Source: Streptomyces sp. CB02058
GTDB lineage: Bacteria; Actinomycetota; Actinomycetes; Streptomycetales; Streptomycetaceae
DNA: 64,000 nucleotides
Assembly: GCF_001905505.1 (NCBI RefSeq)
Contig: NZ_LIPG01000002.1
Span: 620,001 to 684,000 of the forward strand
Reading direction: 5' to 3'
Part shown: positions 17,566 through 26,697 of the stretch, in pieces
Layout of the letters: every line of letters starts with the position of its first letter
Numbering within the stretch: the first letter of the stretch is position 1
The notes under the pieces: model-generated
Told to the model about the DNA's origin: nothing
Database searches by the model: none
What the model saw: only the letters and a program-made list of their open reading frames with translations
Made by a program: the position numbers and the translations under genes

Positions 17566-20277
17566 GTGTCGGAAAACAAAGACCCCCAGAAGTTCGTCTA
17601 CGACTTCACCGAGGGCAACAAGGATCTGAAGGATCTTCTGGGCGGCAAGGGCGCCAACCTCGCCGAGATGACCAATCTCGGGCTGCCCGTCCCTCCCGGC
17701 TTCACCATCACGACCGAGGCCTGCAAGGTCTACCTCGACAGCGGTGACGAGCCCGTCGAGCTGCGCGACGAGGTGAGTGCGCACCTCGCCGCCCTCGAAC
17801 AGAGGATGGGCAAGACGCTGGGCCAGGCCGACGACCCGCTGCTGGTCTCCGTGCGGTCCGGCGCGAAGTTCTCGATGCCCGGCATGATGGACACGGTCCT
17901 CAACATCGGCCTCTCCGACGCCTCGGTCGTCGGACTCGCCGCGCAGGCCGGCGACGAGCGCTTCGCCTGGGACTCCTACCGCCGGCTCATCCAGATGTTC
18001 GGCAAGACCGTGCTCGGGGTCGACGGCGATCTCTTCGAGGAGGCGCTGGAGGCCGCGAAGGAGGCCAAGGGCGTCACCGTCGACGTGGACCTCGACGCGG
18101 CCGACCTGAAGAAGCTGGTCAAGCAGTTCAAGAAGATCGTCACCCGGGATGCCGGACGCGACTTCCCGCAGGACCCGCGCGAGCAGATGGACCTGGCCAT
18201 AAAGGCGGTCTTCGACTCGTGGAACACCGACCGGGCCAAGCTCTACCGCCGCCAGGAGCGCATCCCCGGCGACCTCGGCACGGCCGTCAACGTCTGTTCG
18301 ATGGTCTTCGGCAACCTCGGCCCCGACTCCGGCACGGGCGTCGCCTTCACCCGTGACCCCGCCAGCGGCCACCAGGGCGTCTACGGCGACTACCTGCAGA
18401 ACGCGCAGGGCGAGGACGTCGTCGCCGGTATCCGCAACACGGTGCCGCTCGCCGAGCTGGAGTCGATCGACAAGGCGTCGTACGACCAGCTGATGAAGAT
18501 CATGGAGACGCTGGAGACCCACTACAAGGATCTCTGCGACATCGAGTTCACCATCGAGCGCGGCCAGCTCTGGATGCTCCAGACCCGTGTCGGCAAGCGC
18601 ACCGCCGGTGCCGCCTTCCGCATCGCGACCCAGCTCGTCGACCAGGGCCTCATCGACGAGGCCGAGGCGCTCCAGCGGGTCAACGGCGCCCAGCTCGCGC
18701 AGCTGATGTTCCCGCGCTTCGACCACGATGCCGCCACCGTGCTCCTCGGCCGGGGCATCGCCGCGTCCCCCGGCGCGGCCGTGGGCAAGGCGGTCTTCGA
18801 CTCGTACACCGCCGTCAAGTGGTCGCGGTCGGGCGAGAAGGTCATCCTCATCCGCCGCGAGACCAACCCCGACGATCTCGACGGCATGATCGCCGCCGAG
18901 GGCATCCTGACCTCGCGCGGCGGCAAGACCTCGCACGCCGCGGTCGTCGCACGGGGCATGGGCAAGACCTGTGTCTGCGGCGCCGAGGAGATCGAGGTCG
19001 ACACCAAGCGCCGCCGGCTGACCGTCGGGAACACCGTGGTGGAGGAGGGCGACCTCGTCTCCGTCGACGGCTCCACCGGCAAGGTGTACCTCGGTGAGGT
19101 ACCCGTCGTACCGTCCCCGGTCGTCGAGTACTTCGAGGGCCGCATGCACGCGGGCGCCGACGACGCCGACGAGCTCGTCGCGGCCGTGCACCGGATCATG
19201 GCGTACGCGGACCGGGTCCGCCGGCTGCGCGTGCGGGCCAACGCGGACAACGCCGAGGACGCCCTGCGGGCCCGCCGCTTCGGCGCCCAGGGCATCGGTC
19301 TGTGCCGCACCGAGCACATGTTCCTCGGCGAGCGCCGCGAGATGGTCGAGAAGCTGATCCTCGCGGACACCGACGACGAGCGGGAGACGGCGCTCGCCGC
19401 GCTGCTGCCGCTCCAGAAGGCCGACTTCATCGAGCTGTTCGAGTCGATGGACGGGCTGCCCGTCACCGTCCGGCTGCTCGACCCGCCGCTCCACGAGTTC
19501 CTGCCGGACATCACCGAGCTCTCCGTGCGGGTCGCGCTCGCCGAGTCCCGCAAGGACGCCAACGAGAACGATCTGCGCCTTCTCCAGGCCGTGCACAAGC
19601 TCCACGAGCAGAACCCGATGCTGGGCCTGCGCGGAGTCCGCCTCGGCCTGGTCATCCCGGGTCTCTTCGCGATGCAGGTGCGCGCCATCGCGGAGGCGGC
19701 GGCGCACCGCAAGAACGCGAAGGGCGACCCGCGCGCCGAGATCATGATCCCGCTCGTCGGCACCGTCCAGGAGCTGGAGATCGTCCGCGAGGAGGCCGAC
19801 CGGGTCATCGCGGAGGTCGAGGAGGCCACCGGCACGCAGCTGAAGCTGACCATCGGCACGATGATCGAGCTCCCGCGCGCCGCGCTGACCGCCGGTCAGA
19901 TCGCCGAGGCCGCGCAGTTCTTCTCCTTCGGCACGAACGACCTCACCCAGACGGTGTGGGGCTTCTCCCGCGACGACGTGGAGGCCTCGTTCTTCACCGC
20001 GTACCTGGAGAAGGGCATCTTCGGGGTGTCGCCGTTCGAGACCATCGACAAGGACGGCGTCGGCGCCCTCGTGCGCAGCGCCGTGGAGGCCGGCCGGGTC
20101 ACCCGCCCGGACCTCAAGCTCGGCGTCTGCGGTGAGCACGGCGGAGACCCGGAGTCGGTGCACTTCTTCCACGAGGTGGGCCTCGACTACGTCTCCTGCT
20201 CGCCGTTCCGCATTCCGGTCGCACGGCTGGAAGCGGGCCGGGCGGCAGCCGAATCCAGGGGCAGCGACAGCCGCTGA
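17566..20277 (+). CDS. ppdK: Pyruvate, phosphate dikinase
   Basis: Protein of 903 residues, full length. It interconverts pyruvate + ATP + Pi and PEP + AMP + PPi. The N-terminal nucleotide domain contains LLGGKGANLAEMTNLGLPVPPGF and VRSGAKFSMPGMMDT. The swivelling phosphohistidine domain has ILTSRGGKTSHAAVVARGMG, with the catalytic His in KTSHAA. The C-terminal PEP/pyruvate barrel includes GLCRTEHMF, FFSFGTNDLTQ and the catalytic Cys in KLGVCGEHGGDPES. GTG 17566 has GAGGAG 9 nt upstream and gives the normal N terminus. It stands alone between terminators, with a 500-nt regulatory region upstream suggesting carbon-source control. Confidence 0.95.
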   Translation: MSENKDPQKFVYDFTEGNKDLKDLLGGKGANLAEMTNLGLPVPPGFTITTEACKVYLDSGDEPVELRDEVSAHLAALEQRMGKTLGQADDPLLVSVRSGAKFSMPGMMDTVLNIGLSDASVVGLAAQAGDERFAWDSYRRLIQMFGKTVLGVDGDLFEEALEAAKEAKGVTVDVDLDAADLKKLVKQFKKIVTRDAGRDFPQDPREQMDLAIKAVFDSWNTDRAKLYRRQERIPGDLGTAVNVCSMVFGNLGPDSGTGVAFTRDPASGHQGVYGDYLQNAQGEDVVAGIRNTVPLAELESIDKASYDQLMKIMETLETHYKDLCDIEFTIERGQLWMLQTRVGKRTAGAAFRIATQLVDQGLIDEAEALQRVNGAQLAQLMFPRFDHDAATVLLGRGIAASPGAAVGKAVFDSYTAVKWSRSGEKVILIRRETNPDDLDGMIAAEGILTSRGGKTSHAAVVARGMGKTCVCGAEEIEVDTKRRRLTVGNTVVEEGDLVSVDGSTGKVYLGEVPVVPSPVVEYFEGRMHAGADDADELVAAVHRIMAYADRVRRLRVRANADNAEDALRARRFGAQGIGLCRTEHMFLGERREMVEKLILADTDDERETALAALLPLQKADFIELFESMDGLPVTVRLLDPPLHEFLPDITELSVRVALAESRKDANENDLRLLQAVHKLHEQNPMLGLRGVRLGLVIPGLFAMQVRAIAEAAAHRKNAKGDPRAEIMIPLVGTVQELEIVREEADRVIAEVEEATGTQLKLTIGTMIELPRAALTAGQIAEAAQFFSFGTNDLTQTVWGFSRDDVEASFFTAYLEKGIFGVSPFETIDKDGVGALVRSAVEAGRVTRPDLKLGVCGEHGGDPESVHFFHEVGLDYVSCSPFRIPVARLEAGRAAAESRGSDSR

Positions 20278-20311
20278 GACCGGGCTGAGGGCCCTCGGCA
20301 CGACTCCGGTG

Positions 20312-20403
20312 CCGCCCGCGGATCACATCGACCCTCATCGGTCCGCGGGCGGAGCCGGATTACCAGGAAGCGGCGGCACCCTGTGCGGGGGTGCCGCCGC
20401 TTC
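20312..20403 (+). terminator. Two tandem hairpins after ppdK
   Basis: The first has an 11-bp stem CCGCCCGCGGA/TCCGCGGGCGG (20312-20322, 20342-20352) with a 19-nt loop. The second is a perfect 15-bp stem GAAGCGGCGGCACCC and complement (20367-20403) with a 7-nt loop. The second is the likely ppdK terminator. Confidence 0.75.
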
Positions 20404-20757
20404 ATCATTTGAATGGCGAACCGTTCAACGTTGTTTCTTTTCACCGTTCGATGCGCAAATAAAGGGCCGGCCGCTCGCCGGGTGCGGTCCGGAGATCCCC
20501 ATCCCCGGACCGCACCCGCTTACCCCTGCCGGGTACGGAGCCGCACCGTCGTTCACCGCCGCCGAACGGGCAAAGCCCCCCACGGCCCCCACCCGCTCTT
20601 TCGGTGACGCCGGATGCGTACCCGACGTCGTACAGCTTTTCGGCTGACGCGGATGCGGGCGAGACATTTCAACTGTGGCCGAAACCCCGTGGTGACCTCC
20701 TGTGACGCCCCGCATACGCTTCGGTGGGGGCAATTGCGGGTGCAACAGGGGGGTTCG
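20404..20757 (+). other. Intergenic region, promoter of the next regulator presumed
   Basis: About 350 nt without a convincing gene. A possible -10 (TACGCT, 20714-20719) and a small inverted repeat TTGC-n4-GCAA near 20733 lie shortly before the next start. Nothing else was recognised. Confidence 0.3.
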
Positions 20758-21774
20758 GTGCTGCGTATCCATGTGTCCGGGGTGGACCTTTCGCGTGTGC
20801 GGATGGCCACGCGGCCGGACGCGATGTGGGAGACCATTCTCAGCTTTCACCGGCTGAGGGACCGGCGGGGTTCCACCGTGTTCGGGAAATGGCGGGCGGA
20901 ATCCCGAACCAGGTTGAATGGTGAAGCACGTCTGCTGTCCACGGTCGTTCCACCGCGCGGCTATTTCCCGGACTTCCTGACGCCTTCTCAGGGGGGTCCG
21001 GAGCCTTACGGGCTCGACGCCGGAATGGAGGCGCTGCGCGACACCCCGGCGGACCGCATCCACAGGGAACTGGGACTGCTGGCCGGACCCGTCCCCCTCG
21101 CGCGGCGTGCGTCCGCCCGGCCCCCGTCCGACGCGGCGCTGCCCGAGGCCCTCGCCGAGGGGCGTACGGAGCCGCTGGGCCGGCTGATCACCACCCTGCG
21201 CGCCTACCACCGCGCGGCCGTCGAGCCCTACTGGCCGCACATCCGGGCCTGCGTCGAGGCCGACCGGGCCGTCCGGGGCCGTGCCCTGCTGGACGGCGGC
21301 GCCGACGAGCTGCTGGCCACCCTGCCCTCCATGATCCGCTGGCGCGCTCCCGTGCTGGAGGCGGACTACCCCGTCGACAGGGAGCTGCGCCTGGACGGGC
21401 GGGGCCTGCTCCTCCAGCCCTCGTTCTTCTGCCGGGGAACCCCGGTCGTCTACCGCGACCCGGACCTCCCGCCGGTGCTCGTCTATCCCGTCACCCACCC
21501 CGGCGCTCCGGCCTTCGCCGAGCCGGGCCCCTGGCTCGGCCGGCTGGTCGGCCACACCCGCTCCACGGTCCTGCGCTCCATAGGCCACGGCTGTACGACG
21601 AGCGAGCTGGCCCGCAGGACCGGGGTCTCCCTGGCTTCGGCGAGCCAGCACGCCTGTGTGCTGCGGGAGGCCGGCCTGGTCCGCACCCTGCGCCACGGCG
21701 GCTCCGTCCTGCACACGCTCACCCCGCTGGGGGCGGCCCTGCTCAGGGGCGGGGCCCCGCTCGCCGTGTCCTGA
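20758..21774 (+). CDS. ArsR-like winged-helix regulator with DUF5937-type N terminus
   Basis: Protein of 338 residues. The last ~75 residues form a winged helix with TTSELARRTGVSLASASQHA as helix-turn-helix and VLREAGLVRTLRHGGSVLHT as the wing, ArsR/SmtB style. No metal-binding Cys cluster like that of classical ArsR is seen. The first ~260 residues match the actinobacterial DUF5937 pattern (RPDAMWETILSFHRLRDRRG, LLLQPSFFCRGTPVVY), function unknown. GTG 20758 follows GGGGGG. No obvious target lies next to it; it may autoregulate. Confidence 0.75.
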   Translation: MLRIHVSGVDLSRVRMATRPDAMWETILSFHRLRDRRGSTVFGKWRAESRTRLNGEARLLSTVVPPRGYFPDFLTPSQGGPEPYGLDAGMEALRDTPADRIHRELGLLAGPVPLARRASARPPSDAALPEALAEGRTEPLGRLITTLRAYHRAAVEPYWPHIRACVEADRAVRGRALLDGGADELLATLPSMIRWRAPVLEADYPVDRELRLDGRGLLLQPSFFCRGTPVVYRDPDLPPVLVYPVTHPGAPAFAEPGPWLGRLVGHTRSTVLRSIGHGCTTSELARRTGVSLASASQHACVLREAGLVRTLRHGGSVLHTLTPLGAALLRGGAPLAVS

Positions 21775-21899
21775 CGCCCGCGGCATCTCCGGGCGCCCCG
21801 GGCGATGAGTTCCGCGCGCCGCCGCCGTCTACCTCTCGTAAGCGCTCGACAGGGCGCGGGGGAGCACCGCAGGGTGCCGGACGGAAGAGTGGAACCATC

Positions 21900-22319
21900 A
21901 TGACCCAGCCTCAGATGATCTTCGTGAACCTGCCGGTCAAGGACCTGGAGAGGTCGAAGAACTTCTTCGGGAAGCTCGGCTACGGTTTCAACCCGCAGTT
22001 CAGCGACGAGACGACGGCGTGTCTGGTCATCAGCGACACGATCTTCTCGATGCTCATCACCGAACCGCGCTTCAAGGAGTTCACCAAGAAGGAGATCGCC
22101 GACGCGGGCAGGACGACCGAGGTCCTTCTCGCGCTGAGCGCCGAGAGCCGCGAGAAGGTCGACGAACTGGCGGACGCCGCGCTGGCCAACGGTGGGTCGC
22201 CCGCCAACGACCCCATGGACGAGGGCTTCATGTACGGCCGGTCCTTCCAGGACCCGGACGGCCACATCTGGGAGGTCGTCTGGATGGACCCGGCGGCGGT
22301 CGAGGGCGGCCAGGCCTGA
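21900..22319 (+). CDS. VOC-family (glyoxalase/bleomycin resistance-like) protein
   Basis: Protein of 139 residues, a single vicinal oxygen chelate domain made of two beta-alpha-beta modules. Marks are MIFVNLPVKDLERSKNFFGKLG at the N terminus and SFQDPDGHIWEVVWMDP at the C terminus, where metal-ligand His and Glu usually lie. It could be a small lyase, dioxygenase or binding protein; substrate unknown. A GGAAG-type site precedes ATG 21900. It is convergent with the PhoX-like gene, separated by a strong hairpin. Confidence 0.82.
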   Translation: MTQPQMIFVNLPVKDLERSKNFFGKLGYGFNPQFSDETTACLVISDTIFSMLITEPRFKEFTKKEIADAGRTTEVLLALSAESREKVDELADAALANGGSPANDPMDEGFMYGRSFQDPDGHIWEVVWMDPAAVEGGQA

Positions 22320-22426
22320 CACGCCGGCACAGCCGTGCTGCTGGACCCGGCACGCCCGGCACGACCAGCCGCACGACCGGCGGCCCGTGCGGCCGGCGCG
22401 CGGCCCGGTGCACCCGTGCGCGGCGT

Positions 22427-22455
22427 GCTGTCGCGGAGCCCGGCTCCGCGACAGC
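22427..22455. terminator. Bidirectional terminator
   Basis: A perfect 14-1-14 inverted repeat beginning GCTGTCGCGGAGCC lies between two convergent genes. Confidence 0.75.
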
Positions 22456-22469
22456 CGCCGGGCGTACGG

Positions 22470-23636
22470 TCAGGAGCGGAACGGCCCCGTGACCTCGTAG
22501 GTGATGCCGCCGGTCGAGCTTCCGCTCGTCCCGCGCTGCGAGGAGAAGTAGAGCCGCCTGCCGTCGGGGGAGAAGGCGGGACCGGTGATCTCCGACCCCG
22601 ACTGCCCGCTGATCCTCAGGAACGGGGCGACGGTGTCGTCCGGGGTGATCAGGCAGATCTCCATGTTCCCGCCGTCCTCCGCGACGTACAGGTCGCCCGA
22701 GCCGGCACGCGTGACGTTGTCGACGCCGGTCAGCGGGGCGCTGCCGCTCGTGACGAGCGAGTCGTCGTAGACGAGCGAGAGCGAGGAGGCGTTCGCGTCG
22801 TACGCCCACACCCGGTTGTCGCCCTTGGTGGTGAACCAGCAGGTGCCCGCCGCGTAGAAGCAGCCCTCACCGCCGTTGAACACCTTGGCGCCGGAGACCT
22901 GGTAGCGGGTCTGGGTGGGCGACCCGTCGGGGTCGGGCACCGTCGTCCAGGTCACCGGGCCGCTGGTGCCGGTCCCCGCCACCAGCACCTGGAGGGTGCC
23001 GCTGGTGAGGGTGCCCCAGGTGGTGGGACGGAAGCGGTAGAAGCGGCCGTCCGTCTCGTCCTCGGTCAGGTAGATGTAGCCGTGGTCGGGGTCGGCGGCC
23101 GCCGCCTCGTGCTTGAACCGGCCCAGCGCCGGGCGCTGCACCGCCGCGTTCACACCCCACGGGTCGGTCTCGTACACGAAGCCGCGGGTGACCTCCTCGC
23201 AGGAGAGCCAGGTGTTCCACGGGGTGCGCCCGCCCGCGCAGTTGGTGTTCGTGCCGGACAGGATGCGGTACGCGGACGTGACCGTCCCCGAGGAGTTGAA
23301 GCGCACCGCGCTCGCCCCGCCCCCGGCGGACGAGGACACCTCGGCGTTGGAGACGTAGATCCAGCCGCTGCCGTCGGCGAAGGTGGCGCCGCCGTCGGGG
23401 GCGCTGTGCCAGGCGTACGAGGTGCCGGGGACGGTCTGTCCCGAACGGGCGATGATCCTGCTGGTGAAACCGCTCGGAAGCAGGATGCCGTTGCTGTCGG
23501 CCGCCTGGAGAGCCCCGTAGGGTCCGGTGGCCGGCTGGGCCGGATCGGCGAAGGCGGCACCCCTCCACAGGGTGCCGCCGAATGCCGCTGCCGAGCTGCC
23601 GATCACGGCTGTGCGCAAGAAGGTCCGACGTTCCAC
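22470..23636 (-). CDS. Secreted PhoX-like (DUF839) protein, Tat exported
   Basis: Protein of 388 residues. The N terminus VERRTFLRTAVIGSSAAAF is a twin-arginine signal, so a folded, cofactor-containing protein is exported. The rest is a beta-propeller of the DUF839/PhoX type (GGRTPWNTWLSCEEVTRG, FKHEAAAADPDHGYIYLTED, EGCFYAAGTCWFTTKGDNR), where acidic residues usually coordinate Ca/Fe. PhoX members are phosphatases, but it is shorter than classical PhoX (>500 residues), so activity is uncertain. GTG 23636 is preferred because GGAG lies 5 nt upstream; GTG 23642 is the alternative. Confidence 0.75.
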   Translation of the reverse strand: MERRTFLRTAVIGSSAAAFGGTLWRGAAFADPAQPATGPYGALQAADSNGILLPSGFTSRIIARSGQTVPGTSYAWHSAPDGGATFADGSGWIYVSNAEVSSSAGGGASAVRFNSSGTVTSAYRILSGTNTNCAGGRTPWNTWLSCEEVTRGFVYETDPWGVNAAVQRPALGRFKHEAAAADPDHGYIYLTEDETDGRFYRFRPTTWGTLTSGTLQVLVAGTGTSGPVTWTTVPDPDGSPTQTRYQVSGAKVFNGGEGCFYAAGTCWFTTKGDNRVWAYDANASSLSLVYDDSLVTSGSAPLTGVDNVTRAGSGDLYVAEDGGNMEICLITPDDTVAPFLRISGQSGSEITGPAFSPDGRRLYFSSQRGTSGSSTGGITYEVTGPFRS

Positions 23637-23661
23637 GATCACTCCACGGGTGACGTGCTGG

Positions 23662-23687
23662 CCCGCCGGCCCGGTCGGCCCGGCGGG
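23662..23687 (-). terminator. Likely terminator of the nirBD operon
   Basis: An 8-bp stem CCCGCCGG/CCGGCGGG lies 66 nt after the nirD stop and just before the next gene on the same strand. Confidence 0.45.
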
Positions 23688-23752
23688 TCGAACGTCAGGA
23701 CAGTAGAGGCGCCCGGTTGCCGGATCTCCAACGTGTCATGAACGGGACGGGT

Positions 23753-24112
23753 TCACTCCGCGCGGACCGCGTAGACCGGCACGGTGACCTCGTCGTCGTC
23801 CAGGCAGGCGCCCGTCTCCAGGTCGAAGCGCTGCTTCAGCAGCGGCGACGCGACGAACGGCCGGCCCGCCACGGAGCCGATCAGGCCCCGGGAGAGGACG
23901 TACGCACCGGTGAACGGGTCGCGGTTGTCGATCGCGTACGCGCGCCCCGCCCGGTCCACGAAGAGTGCGACCTGCCGGCCGTCCGGGAGCAGGGCCGCCA
24001 CTCCCCGCCCCGGGGTCAGCAGCGAGCGGTCGCAGACCGTCAGCCAGCCGTCCCCGTCCGCGAGCTGGATCGACCGGGTGTCCTGCGCCGTTTCCATCGT
24101 CCGGATCGTCAT
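23753..24112 (-). CDS. nirD: Nitrite reductase (NADH), small subunit
   Basis: Protein of 119 residues with a Rieske-like fold (LLPDGRQVALFVDRAGRAYA, NRDPFTGAYVLSRGLIG, ASPLLKQRFDLETGACLDDD). As in other NirD proteins the Rieske Cys/His cluster ligands are missing, so it is structural or regulatory rather than redox-active. Its ATG overlaps the nirB stop by 1 nt (TGATG), showing tight coupling. With NirB it reduces nitrite to ammonium in the cytoplasm. Confidence 0.92.
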   Translation of the reverse strand: MTIRTMETAQDTRSIQLADGDGWLTVCDRSLLTPGRGVAALLPDGRQVALFVDRAGRAYAIDNRDPFTGAYVLSRGLIGSVAGRPFVASPLLKQRFDLETGACLDDDEVTVPVYAVRAE

Positions 24113-26697
24113 CAGGAAGAGGTCCCTTCAAGAGTACGGATGGCGAGCACCGGGCCCGCGAGGATGTCCAGGTCGGGCTTGACCTGGTCGCGCTCCGGGA
24201 CGAACTTGACCGAGGGGTCGGGGGCGTCGGGGGCGTTCACGAAGGTCACGAAGCGCCGCAGCCGCTCGGGGTCGTTGATGGTCTCGGCCCACTCGTCGCG
24301 GTAGCCGGCGACGTGGTCGGCCATCAGCCGCTCCAGCTCGTCGCAGAGGCCCAGCGAGTCGTGGACGACGACGTCGCGCACGTGGTCCAGGCCGCCCTCG
24401 ATCCGGTCCAGCCAGGTCGAGGTGCGCTCCAGCCGGTCCGCCGTGCGGATGTAGAACATCAGGAACCGGTCGATGAGGCGGACCAGTTCGGCGTCGGAGA
24501 GGTCCTGGGCGAGCAGGTCCGCGTGGCGCGGGGTGGCACCGCCGTTGCCGCCGACGTAGAGGTTCCAGCCCTGCGCCGTGGCGATGATCCCGAAGTCCTT
24601 GCCGCGGGCCTCCGCGCACTCGCGGGCACAGCCCGAGACCGCCGACTTCAGCTTGTGCGGGGAGCGCAGGCCCCGGTAGCGCAGCTCCAGATCGATGGCC
24701 ATCTTCACCGAGTCCTGCACGCCGTAGCGGCACCAGGTCTGCCCCACACAGGACTTGACCGTCCGCAGCGACTTCCCGTAGGCGTGGCCGGACTCGAAGC
24801 CGGCGTCCACCAGACGGGTCCAGATCAGCGGCAGCTGGTCCACGCGGGCACCGAAGAGGTCGATGCGCTGACCACCCGTGATCTTCGTGTAGAGGCCGAA
24901 GTCCCGGGCCACCTCGCCGATCACGATCAGCTTCTCCGGGGTGATCTCACCGCCGGGGATGCGCGGCACGATCGAGTACGAGCCGTTGCGCTGGAGGTTG
25001 GCCAGGAAGTGGTCGTTGGTGTCCTGGAGGGCCGCCTGCTCGCCGTCCAGGACATAGCCGCTGGCGCCGACGGTCGGGGCCAGCGAGGCGATGATCGAAC
25101 CGACCGTGGGCTTGCAGACCTCGCAGCCGTCACCGCCGCGCGCCGACTCACGGCCGTGCGAGTCGAGGAGCGCGGCGTACGTCGTGACGCCGAGGGTGCG
25201 GACGATCTCGTACAGCTCGCTGCGGGTGTACTCGAAGCAGCCGCAGAGCCCCTGGTCCTCGGGCTGCGGCAGCAGCTGGCCGATGACCTTGACACAGCTT
25301 CCGCAGCCCGTGCCCGCCTTGGTGCACTTCTTCACCTCGGGGAGCGTGGTGTGCTCGCAGATCGCGCCCTTGGTGACGTTGTGGCAGGAGCAGATCACGG
25401 CCTCGTCGGGCAGCGAGGACGGGCCGAGGGTGACCGGGCCGCCCGCACCGGCCGGGAGCACCAGCTGCTCCGGGGCGACGGGCAGGACCGTGCCGGTCAT
25501 CGGCCGCAGCGTGCCGTACTGGTCGGCGTCGCCCACCAGGACACCGCCGAGCAGCGTGCCGTCCTGGCCGATCACCAGCTTCTTGTAGACACCCGAGCGG
25601 GAGTCCGCGTAGACGACGTCGAGGCAGCCCTCGGCCGCGCCGTGCGCGTCACCGAAGGAGGCGACGTCCACGCCGAGCAGCTTCAGCTTCGTGGAGAGGT
25701 CGGCGCCGGTGAAGGAGGCCGTGTCGCCCGCGATCACGTCGGCGACCGCGAGCGCCATCTCGTAACCGGGCGCCACCAGCCCGTAGACCCGGCCGTCCGA
25801 CGCGAGCGCGCACTCGCCGATCGCGAAGACGTCGCTGTCGGAGGTGCGGCACTCCTCGTCGACGATGATGCCGCCGCGCGGGCCGACCGCCAGACCGCAG
25901 TCGCGGGCCAGCTGGTCCCGGGGGCGTACGCCGGCGGAGAAGACGACCAGGTCGGTCTCCAGGGAGGAACCGTCCGACAGGGACATGCCGTCGACCCGGC
26001 CGTCCTCGCCCGCGGTGACCTCCTGGGTGCCGACACCGGTGTGGACGGTCAGGCCCATGTTCTCGATGGTGCGCAGCAGCGCCGCGCCGCCGCCCTCGTC
26101 GACCTGGACGGGCATCAGCCGGGGCGCGAACTCCACGACGTGCGTGTCGAGTCCGAGGCCCTTCAGCGCGCCCGCGGCCTCCAGGCCGAGCAGCCCGCCG
26201 CCGACGACCGCGCCGGTCTTCGCGTTCTTCGCGTACTCCTCGATCGCGAGGAGGTCCTCGATGGTGCGGTAGACGAAGCAGCCCTCGGCGTCCTTGCCGG
26301 GAACCGGCGGCACGAAGGGGTACGAACCGGTGGCCAGCACCAGCGTGTCGTAGGAGAACGTCTCCCCGGAGCGCGCGGTCACGGTGCGCGCCTCACGGTC
26401 GACGCTCTCGGCGGGGTCGCCGACGCGGAGTTCGATGCCGTGGCGCTCCATGAAACCGGCCTCGACGAGCGAGAGGTCCTCCGGCGTCTTCCCGGAGAAG
26501 TACGAGGTCAGCTGGACGCGGTCGTACGCGGGGCGGGGCTCCTCGCAGAGCACGACGACCCTGGCGGTGCCCGCGGCGGCGGTCAGGCCGCGGTCGGCGA
26601 GCGCTTCCAGGAACCGCTGCCCGACCATGCCGTGCCCGACGACCACGATCGTCGGCACGCCTGCGTTGGGGGCGGTCGGGGGAGTGGACACCGGCAT
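24112..26697 (-). CDS. nirB: Nitrite reductase (NADH), large subunit
   Basis: Protein of 861 residues that reduces nitrite to ammonium with NADH, FAD, iron-sulfur clusters and siroheme. Domains in order: FAD/NAD oxidoreductase (residues ~15-320, starting VVVGHGMVGQRFLEALADRG), a BFD-like [2Fe-2S] domain (CSCHNVTKG, then GTGCGSCV), a second Cys pair (CGCFEYTRSE, CEVCKP), and nitrite/sulfite reductase halves with the siroheme/[4Fe-4S] Cys set CVGQTWC and SGCAREC. The ATG overlaps the stop of the preceding reductase gene. Siroheme is presumably supplied through the chelatase at 36590-37498. Confidence 0.95.
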   Translation of the reverse strand: MPVSTPPTAPNAGVPTIVVVGHGMVGQRFLEALADRGLTAAAGTARVVVLCEEPRPAYDRVQLTSYFSGKTPEDLSLVEAGFMERHGIELRVGDPAESVDREARTVTARSGETFSYDTLVLATGSYPFVPPVPGKDAEGCFVYRTIEDLLAIEEYAKNAKTGAVVGGGLLGLEAAGALKGLGLDTHVVEFAPRLMPVQVDEGGGAALLRTIENMGLTVHTGVGTQEVTAGEDGRVDGMSLSDGSSLETDLVVFSAGVRPRDQLARDCGLAVGPRGGIIVDEECRTSDSDVFAIGECALASDGRVYGLVAPGYEMALAVADVIAGDTASFTGADLSTKLKLLGVDVASFGDAHGAAEGCLDVVYADSRSGVYKKLVIGQDGTLLGGVLVGDADQYGTLRPMTGTVLPVAPEQLVLPAGAGGPVTLGPSSLPDEAVICSCHNVTKGAICEHTTLPEVKKCTKAGTGCGSCVKVIGQLLPQPEDQGLCGCFEYTRSELYEIVRTLGVTTYAALLDSHGRESARGGDGCEVCKPTVGSIIASLAPTVGASGYVLDGEQAALQDTNDHFLANLQRNGSYSIVPRIPGGEITPEKLIVIGEVARDFGLYTKITGGQRIDLFGARVDQLPLIWTRLVDAGFESGHAYGKSLRTVKSCVGQTWCRYGVQDSVKMAIDLELRYRGLRSPHKLKSAVSGCARECAEARGKDFGIIATAQGWNLYVGGNGGATPRHADLLAQDLSDAELVRLIDRFLMFYIRTADRLERTSTWLDRIEGGLDHVRDVVVHDSLGLCDELERLMADHVAGYRDEWAETINDPERLRRFVTFVNAPDAPDPSVKFVPERDQVKPDLDILAGPVLAIRTLEGTSS

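Noticed and set aside
17143..20301. 1052-residue minus-strand frame opposite ppdK
   Set aside because: It mirrors a complete, motif-rich ppdK gene; its composition is a GC-skew by-product.
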